This document shows positions 1 through 5,983 of a stretch of DNA of 7,192 nt, piece after piece. Under the pieces are notes generated by a model. That model did not search any database. It was given only the letters and a program-made list of their open reading frames with translations, and had not been told where the DNA came from. How positions within the stretch are numbered: position 1 is the first letter of the stretch; every line of letters starts with the position of its first letter. The stretch comes from Nitrosomonas eutropha (lineage in GTDB: Bacteria > Pseudomonadota > Gammaproteobacteria > Burkholderiales > Nitrosomonadaceae), in assembly GCA_014584635.1 (NCBI GenBank), contig JACTML010000056.1, forward strand, positions 1-7,192, in the 5' to 3' direction. The translations under genes were made by a program, and so were the position numbers.

Positions 1-28
1 ATATTTAAACGGATTTTTGGGTATTTTT

Positions 29-472
29 ATGTCGACAGAATTTAATAAACCTCTGAATCAGTCACAAACAAATATTCATTTGCTTCAGTTGCATGACTCC
101 CCGGTAATACGCGGGTTATATCTGAGTATTGGTGTAACTGCCTTGTTTATGGGCATACTGGGCATATTTCTGCCTGTTTTGCCGACAACACCTTTCATCC
201 TGCTGGCAGCAGGTTGTTTTGCGCGCAGCTCGGAATGTTTTCACGGTTATTTGCTGAATCATCGCATTGCCGGGCCAATTATTTATGAATGGTGCGAATA
301 TCGCAGTGTGACGCGCCAGGTGAAGCGCTGGGCCTATCTGGTAATGACCTTGTCCTTTGGAAGTTCAATTTTGATCGTTTCTTCCTGGGCGCTGAAAGGC
401 ATGCTGGTCGTAATGGCTGTAATTCTGTTCTCGTTTATCTGGCGTTTACCGGTACGAAATGAGCGCGGATAA
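29..472 (+). CDS. YbaN/DUF454 family small inner-membrane protein
   Basis: Protein of 147 residues with no established biochemical role. It resembles E. coli YbaN (DUF454, about 125 aa). The family signature lies at residues 48-68 (LPVLPTTPFILLAAGCFARS plus one further Ser), with the expected run of small and aromatic residues. Hydrophobic segments at about 28-62, 102-119 and 122-138 suggest an integral membrane protein, and the C-terminal WRLPV resembles the WRIPV end of YbaN. The first ~25 residues are polar (rich in Asn and Gln) and are extra relative to YbaN. I chose the ATG at 29. A TTG at 17 would add four residues, and the frame has no stop back to the window edge, so a start further upstream cannot be excluded. 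No strong Shine-Dalgarno is visible; there is only GGG about 7 nt before the ATG. A short inverted repeat (472-484) overlaps the stop codon. The family call is firm, the start is not. Confidence 0.85.
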   Translation: MSTEFNKPLNQSQTNIHLLQLHDSPVIRGLYLSIGVTALFMGILGIFLPVLPTTPFILLAAGCFARSSECFHGYLLNHRIAGPIIYEWCEYRSVTRQVKRWAYLVMTLSFGSSILIVSSWALKGMLVVMAVILFSFIWRLPVRNERG

Positions 473-530
473 ACCGCAGCGGTTCTTTATCTCTTTGCAC
501 TGTACAGTTTTATAAGCAGTTTTCCTGCTG

Positions 531-1262
531 ATGGAAAAAGTTCGTCTGTCCAAGTTGATGTCCGCGCAGGGAATGTGTTCACGCCGGGAAGCGGATAGCT
601 ATATTGAACGAGGCTGGGTTTGTGTGGATGGCCAGCCGGTTCGTGAACTGGGAACAAAAATTTTTCCCTGGCAAAAAATTACACTTAATCAGACAGCACA
701 GGTTAAACAGAATCAGCAGGTAACAATTTTGCTGAACAAACCGGTTGGTTACGTATCCGGTCAACCGGAGCCCGGTTACAAACCGGCCATCAGTCTCATT
801 TGTCAGGGTTCCCGCTTTCATCAGGATCATTCTCCCCTGAAATTTACTTCGCAACACCTTAAAAACCTTGCACCGGCTGGCCGGCTGGATATTGATTCAC
901 AGGGATTACTGGTGTTTACCCAGGATGGTCGTGTTGCCAAACAGTTGATTGGTGAACATTCACAAATCGAAAAGGAATATCTGGTACGAATAACCGGCCA
1001 GCTGACACGCGAAGGATTGATGTTGCTTAATCATGGCTTGCAGCTGGATGGCCAGGCATTGAAACCTGCCAGGGTAAGCCGTCTGAATCAGGATCAGCTT
1101 CGCTTTGTTTTGCAGGAAGGAAAAAAACGGCAAATCCGGCGAATGTGCGAACTGGTAGGGTTGAATGTGATTGGGTTGAAACGTGTCCGGATCGGTCAGA
1201 TCAGGCTGGCCGATTTACCGGAAGGAAAGTGGCGTTACCTGGGTAGGAACGAGTCATTCTGA
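531..1262 (+). CDS. rluF: 23S rRNA pseudouridine synthase, RluF-like (RsuA/RluB/E/F family)
   Basis: Predicted to isomerise a uridine of 23S rRNA to pseudouridine; E. coli RluF acts at U2604. The 243-residue protein has an N-terminal S4 RNA-binding domain (about 4-50, with [14 protein letters not shown] at 15-28). The catalytic domain begins at NKPVGYVS (69-76). The catalytic motif is [14 protein letters not shown] (117-130), with D120 the expected nucleophile. EKEYLV (147-152) and the conserved C-terminal block [13 protein letters not shown] (198-210) complete the family pattern. Compared with E. coli RluF it lacks the long basic tail and has a somewhat longer stretch (about 85-112) between the KPVG and GRLD motifs. 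The start fits the family N-terminus ([11 protein letters not shown]), but no Shine-Dalgarno is visible. Instead a 5-bp hairpin (515-529) ends one base before the ATG. The gene lies 58 nt after the YbaN-like gene in the same direction and may be cotranscribed. Family is certain; RluF rather than another S4-containing paralogue is likely, not proven. Confidence 0.88.
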   Translation: MEKVRLSKLMSAQGMCSRREADSYIERGWVCVDGQPVRELGTKIFPWQKITLNQTAQVKQNQQVTILLNKPVGYVSGQPEPGYKPAISLICQGSRFHQDHSPLKFTSQHLKNLAPAGRLDIDSQGLLVFTQDGRVAKQLIGEHSQIEKEYLVRITGQLTREGLMLLNHGLQLDGQALKPARVSRLNQDQLRFVLQEGKKRQIRRMCELVGLNVIGLKRVRIGQIRLADLPEGKWRYLGRNESF

Positions 1263-1317
1263 ATATATTCGGGCCTGGTTTTTCCAATGGAAACAACCGC
1301 TATCATGACCATAATTC

Positions 1318-1345
1318 TTGACAAAATTGAACGGGTCTCTATAAT
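1318..1345 (+). promoter_or_regulatory. Consensus sigma70 promoter for the tRNA cluster
   Basis: TTGACA (1318-1323) and TATAAT (1340-1345), both perfect matches to consensus, are separated by 16 bp. The -10 is followed by a C/G-rich discriminator (CACCCG, 1346-1351), so transcription would start near 1352, about 43 nt before tRNA-Gly. A GC-rich discriminator after a strong core promoter is typical of stable RNA promoters under stringent control; that control is inferred. The position, in the gap between the pseudouridine synthase stop and the first tRNA, fits a promoter for the three tRNA genes. Confidence 0.85.
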
Positions 1346-1394
1346 CACCCGTCTGTCGAGAGGCAAATCCAGGTTTATTAGTCCGGTGTAGTTT

Positions 1395-1470
1395 GCGGGA
1401 ATAGCTCAGTTGGTAGAGCGCAACCTTGCCAAGGTTGAGGTCGCGAGTTCGAGACTCGTTTCCCGCTCCA
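1395..1470 (+). tRNA. tRNA-Gly (anticodon GCC)
   Basis: 76 nt including an encoded CCA. The acceptor stem GCGGGAA pairs with TTCCCGC, followed by discriminator T and CCA. The D arm contains AGCTCAGTTGGTAGAGC. The anticodon stem CAACC/GGTTG closes the loop TTGCCAA, with anticodon GCC at 1428-1430. The T arm is GCGAG-TTCGAGA-CTCGT, with a terminal G-U pair. It reads GGC and GGU codons. It is the first gene of a Gly-Cys-Leu cluster, in the order of E. coli glyW-cysT-leuZ. Confidence 0.97.
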
Positions 1471-1527
1471 GTTTTTGTTGTGTTCTGCATCCTCCGGCGT
1501 TTCTTGGACCACGTCAAATTTTCTTGT

Positions 1528-1560
1528 TTTGGTATCGTGAAGCAAACGATATCTTCCAAA
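1528..1560 (+). repeat. Imperfect hairpin in the tRNA-Gly/tRNA-Cys spacer
   Basis: The spacer between tRNA-Gly and tRNA-Cys is 98 nt. Its second half holds an inverted repeat: TTTGG (1528-1532) pairs with CCAAA (1556-1560) and TATCGT (1533-1538) with ACGATA (1546-1551). This leaves a 7-nt loop (1539-1545) and a 4-nt bulge (TCTT, 1552-1555). It ends 8 nt before tRNA-Cys. It lacks a following T-run, so it does not look like an intrinsic terminator. A structured RNA-processing element of the tRNA precursor is possible; chance is also possible. Confidence 0.45.
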
Positions 1561-1568
1561 CAGTTCAC

Positions 1569-1642
1569 GGCGGGGTGGCAGAGTGGTTATGCAGCGGCCT
1601 GCAAAGCCGTCTACGCCGGTTCGATTCCGACCCCCGCCTCCA
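1569..1642 (+). tRNA. tRNA-Cys (anticodon GCA)
   Basis: 74 nt with encoded CCA. The acceptor GGCGGGG pairs with CCCCGCC, followed by discriminator T, as in E. coli tRNA-Cys. The anticodon stem GCGGC/GCCGT closes the loop CTGCAAA, with anticodon GCA at 1601-1603. The T arm is GCCGG-TTCGATT-CCGAC; its second pair is a C-A mismatch (1616 with 1630). All other arms are intact, so I regard the gene as functional. It reads UGC and UGU. Confidence 0.96.
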
Positions 1643-1671
1643 TATATATCAATCAGTAATTGTTCGCAGCT

Positions 1672-1760
1672 GCCCGGGTGGTGAAATTGGTAGACACAAG
1701 GGACTTAAAATCCCTCGGACCTAAACGTCCGTGCCGGTTCGATTCCGGCCCCGGGCACCA
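1672..1760 (+). tRNA. tRNA-Leu (anticodon UAA)
   Basis: 89 nt with encoded CCA, a class II tRNA. The acceptor GCCCGGG pairs with CCCGGGC, with discriminator A. The anticodon stem AGGGA/TCCCT closes the loop CTTAAAA, with anticodon TAA at 1706-1708. The long variable arm has the stem CGGAC/GTCCG (1716-1720 with 1727-1731), and the T arm is GCCGG-TTCGATT-CCGGC. It reads UUA and UUG. It follows tRNA-Cys after 29 nt and is the last gene of the cluster. Its CCA lies 37 nt from the stop codon of the convergent glycerate kinase gene, and no classical terminator is visible between them. Confidence 0.97.
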
Positions 1761-1797
1761 GGGGCAATGAGGAAAGCAGTGCTATTGCTGATTGTTA

Positions 1798-3072
1798 TTA
1801 CAGAATGAGTATTGCCCGGTAGTCGTTGACATTGGTTCGGGTGGGCTGGGTGATGACCAGATCGTTCAAGCGGTTAAAAAAAGTCCAGGCGTTATTGTCA
1901 TCCAATAATGCGGTCGGATCGATTCCGGCGTGTGCTGCGCGATTAAGTGTATCGGGCGTGATGATTGCACCGGCATTGGTTTCACTGCCGTCAATGCCAT
2001 CGGTATCACAGGCCAGTGCATAAACTTCTTCCAGTCCGTTAAGTGCCATGGCAAGTGATAACAGGAATTCAGCGTTACGTCCGCCACATCCGTTACCCCT
2101 GACGGTTACGGTGGTTTCTCCACCGGAAATCAGGACAACCGGTGGTTTGAAAGGATTGCTGTAATAGCGCATTTCGCGTGCAATAGCGGCGTGCATTTTG
2201 GCAATTTCACGCGCTTCACCCGTGACGGTATCACCCAGAATAAGCGGGGTAACGCCTTGTGCACGAAAAAATTGTGCAGCAGCAGTAAGTGATTGGCGTG
2301 CGGTGGCAATAATCCGGTTTTTTACGTTTCTGAAAACTGAATCTCCTGGCTTGGGAGTTTCGTCATCGCTGTTATTTGTCCTCTCCTGCAGAATTTCCGC
2401 GCTTTGTGGAGAAAGCGTGATGGCATAGCGTTCGATCAATTTCAGTACATCCTGCCAGGTAGAAGGATCCGGCGCGCAGGGGCCAGAAGCAATGGATGAC
2501 GGATCGTTATCAGTCACATCCGAGATAATCAGGCTGTGTACCGGTGCCCGGCTGGCCGCCGCCAGCCTGCCACCCAGCACACTAGATAAATGCTTGCGCA
2601 CGATATTGATTTCCTGGATAGAAGCCCCGCAGCGCAGTAACTGACTTGTGATGGACTGCAACTCATCCAATGTTATCCCGGAAATGGGCGCGGAGAGCAG
2701 GCTGGAACCACCGCCGCTGAACAATCCCAGCAGCAGATCATTTGAGGTAAGCATGCGTACTGATTCCAGCATGGCGCGGGCAGCCATTTCACCTTGTGTA
2801 TCCGGCATCGGGTGACTGGCTTCAATCACCATGATGTTGTTCGTTGCCATGCCGTGGCCATAAGGTGTAATGACAATTCCTTCCAGTGGATAATCCGCCG
2901 GCCAGTTTTCTTCTACTGCACGCGCCATGGCTGCTGCTGCTTTACCGGCGCCCACTACCAGCGTGTTTCCCCGTTGCGGGGGAGCTGGCAGATGGCACGG
3001 CACGATTTTTAGTGGATCTGCGGCATCAACCGCAGCATGAAAGCTATTGAGCAGAAGTTCGCGCGGATTCAT
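1798..3072 (-). CDS. Glycerate 2-kinase (GckA/TtuD type, MOFRL family)
   Basis: Predicted cytosolic enzyme that phosphorylates D-glycerate with ATP to 2-phosphoglycerate, feeding glycerate into lower glycolysis; relatives are often labelled hydroxypyruvate reductase TtuD. The protein has 424 residues, a usual full length. The N-terminal glycerate kinase domain (DUF4147, about 4-240) shows VVGAGKAAAAMA (39-50), GLFSGGGSSLLSAP (116-129), VRKHLSSVLGGRLA (158-171) and SDVTDNDPSSIASGP (184-198). The MOFRL domain (about 311-418) shows LISGGETTVTV (314-324), GGRNAEF (330-336), ACDTDGIDGSETNAGA (354-369) and TRTNVND (411-417). By family analogy K44 and R332 are probable active-site residues. The gene follows uvrA after 11 nt in the same direction, so the two are probably cotranscribed. 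No Shine-Dalgarno precedes the ATG, so translational coupling to uvrA is plausible. The substrate is inferred; glycerate could come from glycolate salvage or tartronate semialdehyde, and the window does not say which. Confidence 0.9.
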   Translation of the reverse strand: MNPRELLLNSFHAAVDAADPLKIVPCHLPAPPQRGNTLVVGAGKAAAAMARAVEENWPADYPLEGIVITPYGHGMATNNIMVIEASHPMPDTQGEMAARAMLESVRMLTSNDLLLGLFSGGGSSLLSAPISGITLDELQSITSQLLRCGASIQEINIVRKHLSSVLGGRLAAASRAPVHSLIISDVTDNDPSSIASGPCAPDPSTWQDVLKLIERYAITLSPQSAEILQERTNNSDDETPKPGDSVFRNVKNRIIATARQSLTAAAQFFRAQGVTPLILGDTVTGEAREIAKMHAAIAREMRYYSNPFKPPVVLISGGETTVTVRGNGCGGRNAEFLLSLAMALNGLEEVYALACDTDGIDGSETNAGAIITPDTLNRAAHAGIDPTALLDDNNAWTFFNRLNDLVITQPTRTNVNDYRAILIL

Positions 3073-3083
3073 AAAATGATTGT

Positions 3084-5909
3084 TCAGGTTGTAGCGGCAA
3101 GCAATGGCTGAAGGAACTGGCCGGTAAAGCTGTCAGATATTGCCGCCACAGTTTCCGGTGTGCCTTCAGCGATAATTTTACCGCCGCCGGCACCGCCTTC
3201 CGGACCAAGATCAATAATCCAGTCGGCTGTTTTGATCACATCCAGATTATGTTCAATGATAACCACGGTGTTGCCATTGTCCCGCAGGCGATGCAGCACT
3301 TTGAGCAGCAGATCAATATCCTGAAAATGCAGGCCGGTAGTGGGCTCATCCAGAATGTACAGTGTACGCCCGGTATCACGTTTGGATAATTCCAGTGAAA
3401 GTTTCACGCGCTGCGCTTCGCCACCAGATAGCGTGGTGGCAGATTGTCCCAGTGTGATATAGCCCAGCCCCACATCCAGCAGGGTTTGCAGTTTGCGGGC
3501 AATTACCGGTACAGCTTCAAAAAATGCATAGGCGTTTTCAACCGTCATTTGCAGTACTTCATGAATATTTTTGCCCTTATACTGGATTTCCAGCGTTTCG
3601 CGGTTGTAACGCTGTCCACGGCAGACATCGCAAGCGACATAAATATCCGGCAGAAAATGCATTTCCACCTTGATAACGCCGTCACCCTGGCAGGCTTCGC
3701 AGCGCCCTCCTTTCACGTTGAACGAAAAACGGCCAGGCTGATAACCGCGTTCCCGGGCTTGCGGCACGCCAGCAAACAGTTCACGTACCGGAGTAAATAA
3801 ACCGGTGTAGGTGGCGGGATTGGAACGGGGAGTACGGCCAATCGGGCTTTGATTAATATCGATGACCTTGTCAAAAAAGCCCAGGCCGTCAATTTCCCGG
3901 TAAGCAGCCGGATCAGTCAGGCTGCCATATAAATGGCGCGCCACAGCACGATACAACGTGTCGTTGATCAGTGTGGACTTTCCGGAGCCGGAAACGCCGG
4001 TCACGCATGTCAGTAAACCAACCGGTAAATCAAGATCAATCTGTTTGAGATTGTTGCCCGCTGCCCCGCGTATGGTCAGTATTCTCTCAGGATCAGGAGG
4101 CGTGCGTTTTGCAGGAATGGCAATAGCGCGCTGACCGCAGAGATATTGCCCAGTCAGCGAAGCGGGGTTAGCCTGAATAGCTGCAGGTGTGCCTTCCGCA
4201 ACCACGCGCCCGCCATGTTCACCCGCGCCGGGGCCCATATCAACCACGTGATCTGCCAGCAGGATAGCGTCCTGATCGTGTTCCACCACGATGACACTGT
4301 TACCGAGATCACGCAGATGTACCAGTGTTTGCAGCAGTCGTTCATTGTCACGCTGATGCAACCCGATGGAAGGTTCATCCAGCACGTACATCACGCCGGT
4401 TAAACCGGAGCCGATCTGGCTGGCGAGGCGAATACGCTGCGCTTCTCCGCCAGACAAGGTATCCGCCGACCGGTTGAGTGAAAGGTAATCAAGTCCAACG
4501 TTATTAAGAAACTGCAGGCGACTGGATATTTCCTTGACGATGCGCTCTGCAATCGCCTGTTTGTGGCCTTCCAGCTGCATTTCATCAAAAAATTTCCTGG
4601 CCTGTCGTAACGGCCAGGCGCTGATGGCAAAAATGGTTTCGCCGTTAACAGTGACGTGGCGCGCTTCCCGCCGCAACCGCGTGCCTTCACATTCCGGGCA
4701 GACGCGTGCATTGATGAATTTAGCAAGTTCATCACGTACGGTTTGTGATTCAGTTTCCCGGTAACGGCGTTCCAGGCTGGGGATAATGCCCTCAAATGTG
4801 TGCGTTTGCTGGTGAGCTTTCCCCTGCTCACCCAAATAGGTGAACGTGATTTTTTCCTTGCCGGAACCGTACAGTACAACCTGTTGCGCAGCTTCACTCA
4901 GCTGTTCGAAGGGAACTTCGAGATTGAAGTTATAGTGTGCTGCCACTGCCTGCAGCATCTGAAAATAAAACTGGTTGCGTTTATCCCAGCTTTTGATAGC
5001 GCCTGTTGCCAGGGATAAATAAGGAAAAGCCACAACGCGTGCTGGATCAAAGAAAGTAACCTGTCCCAGGCCATCGCAGCGATGACAGGCACCGGCAGGA
5101 TTGTTGAAGGAAAACAGGCGCGGTTCAAGTTCGGAAAGCGCGTAACTGCAAACCGGGCAGCTGAATCTGGCAGAAAACAGATATTCCTTGCCGCTATCCA
5201 TTTCTACTGCAATTGCTTTGCCTTCAGCATAATGCAGTGCTGTTTCAAAAGATTCTGCCAGGCGCTGCTTGATTTCCGGAGAGGTTTTAAGACGGTCGAT
5301 AACCACTTCGATCGTATGCTTCTGGTTTTTATGCAGTTTGGGCAGCGCGTCGATATCGCGTACTTCCCCATCCAGGCGGATGCGCACAAATCCCTGTGAG
5401 CGCAGCTGATCGAACAGCTCCAGATGTTCTCCTTTGCGCCCGGTAATCATTGGTGCCAGAATCATCAACCGGGTATCTGCCGGCAATGCCAGCACCTGAT
5501 CTACCATTTGTGCAACACTTTGTGCCGCCAGCGCAATGCCGTGCTCCGGACAATGCGGCTCTCCCGTCCGGGCAAACAGCAGGCGCAGATAGTCGTGTAT
5601 TTCAGTTACGGTGCCGACAGTGGAACGCGGATTATGCGAAGTGGCTTTTTGTTCGATGGAAATGGCGGGCGATAATCCTTCGATCAGATCAACATCAGGC
5701 TTTTCCATTAACTGCAGAAACTGGCGCGCATACGCAGAAAGGGATTCGACATAACGTCGTTGCCCTTCCGCGTACAGCGTGTCGAAAGCCAGTGAAGACT
5801 TGCCGGAACCGGATAACCCGGTGATAACAACTAGCCGGTTACGTGGCAAATCAAGATCTACGTTTTTGAGATTATGTGTCCGTGCACCACGGATTCGGAT
5901 GAATTCCAT
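3084..5909 (-). CDS. uvrA: UvrABC excinuclease subunit A
   Basis: DNA damage-recognition ATPase of nucleotide excision repair. It dimerises, loads UvrB at distorted DNA and then leaves. The protein has 941 residues (E. coli UvrA has 940) and is intact. The first ABC module has Walker [10 protein letters not shown] (31-39), signature LSGGEAQR (485-492) and Walker [10 protein letters not shown] (509-517). The second has Walker [10 protein letters not shown] (638-646), signature LSGGEAQR (827-834) and Walker [10 protein letters not shown] (852-860). Zinc-binding cysteines are C251/C254/C275/C278 in the insertion of the first module and C737/C740/C760/C763 in the second; another CxxC lies at 404-407. 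The start matches the family N-terminus ([16 protein letters not shown]) and has AGGT (5915-5918) as a ribosome binding site 5 nt upstream. It is divergent from the transporter gene and followed closely by the glycerate kinase gene. A candidate promoter lies at 5938-5967. A well-formed CTGT-N8-ACAG LexA box is absent, although a related sequence is present. No unusual features in the protein. Confidence 0.98.
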   Translation of the reverse strand: MEFIRIRGARTHNLKNVDLDLPRNRLVVITGLSGSGKSSLAFDTLYAEGQRRYVESLSAYARQFLQLMEKPDVDLIEGLSPAISIEQKATSHNPRSTVGTVTEIHDYLRLLFARTGEPHCPEHGIALAAQSVAQMVDQVLALPADTRLMILAPMITGRKGEHLELFDQLRSQGFVRIRLDGEVRDIDALPKLHKNQKHTIEVVIDRLKTSPEIKQRLAESFETALHYAEGKAIAVEMDSGKEYLFSARFSCPVCSYALSELEPRLFSFNNPAGACHRCDGLGQVTFFDPARVVAFPYLSLATGAIKSWDKRNQFYFQMLQAVAAHYNFNLEVPFEQLSEAAQQVVLYGSGKEKITFTYLGEQGKAHQQTHTFEGIIPSLERRYRETESQTVRDELAKFINARVCPECEGTRLRREARHVTVNGETIFAISAWPLRQARKFFDEMQLEGHKQAIAERIVKEISSRLQFLNNVGLDYLSLNRSADTLSGGEAQRIRLASQIGSGLTGVMYVLDEPSIGLHQRDNERLLQTLVHLRDLGNSVIVVEHDQDAILLADHVVDMGPGAGEHGGRVVAEGTPAAIQANPASLTGQYLCGQRAIAIPAKRTPPDPERILTIRGAAGNNLKQIDLDLPVGLLTCVTGVSGSGKSTLINDTLYRAVARHLYGSLTDPAAYREIDGLGFFDKVIDINQSPIGRTPRSNPATYTGLFTPVRELFAGVPQARERGYQPGRFSFNVKGGRCEACQGDGVIKVEMHFLPDIYVACDVCRGQRYNRETLEIQYKGKNIHEVLQMTVENAYAFFEAVPVIARKLQTLLDVGLGYITLGQSATTLSGGEAQRVKLSLELSKRDTGRTLYILDEPTTGLHFQDIDLLLKVLHRLRDNGNTVVIIEHNLDVIKTADWIIDLGPEGGAGGGKIIAEGTPETVAAISDSFTGQFLQPLLAATT

Positions 5910-5914
5910 CGGCT

Positions 5915-5918
5915 ACCT
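5915..5918 (-). promoter_or_regulatory. Ribosome binding site of uvrA
   Basis: Read on the minus strand, TTAGGTAGCCG directly precedes the uvrA ATG. AGGT matches part of the Shine-Dalgarno consensus with 5 nt to the start codon. This supports the ATG at 5909 as the start. Confidence 0.55.
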
Positions 5919-5937
5919 AAGAAAGAGTCAACCTGAT

Positions 5938-5967
5938 AATATACCCAACTTCCCGCTTTTATCACAA
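5938..5967 (-). promoter_or_regulatory. Candidate uvrA promoter
   Basis: On the minus strand TTGTGA (5962-5967; 4 of 6 matches to the -35 consensus) and TATATT (5938-5943; 5 of 6 matches to the -10 consensus) are separated by 18 bp. Transcription would start about 20-25 nt before the uvrA ATG. A misspaced LexA-like sequence (5932-5946) overlaps the -10. Moderate match only; nothing as good is seen for the divergent transporter gene. Confidence 0.45.
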
Positions 5968-5983
5968 TTCATGGTTACGTTTC

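Noticed and set aside
472..484. Inverted repeat AACCGC-A-GCGGTT overlapping the end of the YbaN-like gene, as a terminator
   Set aside because: Only 4-5 pairs can form once a loop is allowed, and the following CTTTAT is a poor T-run. Too weak to call.
499..508. Perfect palindrome ACTGTACAGT before the pseudouridine synthase gene, as a LexA or other operator
   Set aside because: LexA half-sites need eight bases between them, and here there are none; a single 10-bp palindrome is not enough to support an operator.
741..786. Dense cluster of five CCGG sites
   Set aside because: Explained by Pro/Gly/Val codons in the KPVG region of the pseudouridine synthase; no fixed spacing.
873..888. Tandem 8-bp repeat (CCGGCTGG twice)
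   Set aside because: It encodes part of the conserved PAGRLD catalytic region, and two copies can arise by chance.
1254..1568. Minus-strand open frame of 104 codons containing a stretch such as NESRTRDLNLGKVALYQLSYSR
   Set aside because: This is the antisense translation of tRNA-Gly, a well-known spurious protein in databases.
1410..1724. Plus-strand open frames through the tRNA genes (including GGVAEWLCSGLQSRLRRFDS)
   Set aside because: They are translations of tRNA-Gly, tRNA-Cys and tRNA-Leu; no homology to a real protein and no ribosome binding site.
1915..1931. Sequence resembling the T arm of tRNA-Leu (GATCGATTCCGG) inside the glycerate kinase gene, possibly an attachment-site duplicate
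   Set aside because: The match is about 10 bases and lies in a continuous protein-coding frame; there is no integrase or foreign DNA between the copies.
4146..5824. Several open frames of 60-165 codons on both strands within uvrA
   Set aside because: They are shadows of the conserved uvrA frame, with no family motifs or ribosome binding sites.
5935..5940. GATAAT on the plus strand as a -10 for the transporter gene
   Set aside because: No -35-like hexamer stands 16-18 bp upstream (5912-5917 reads GCTACC).
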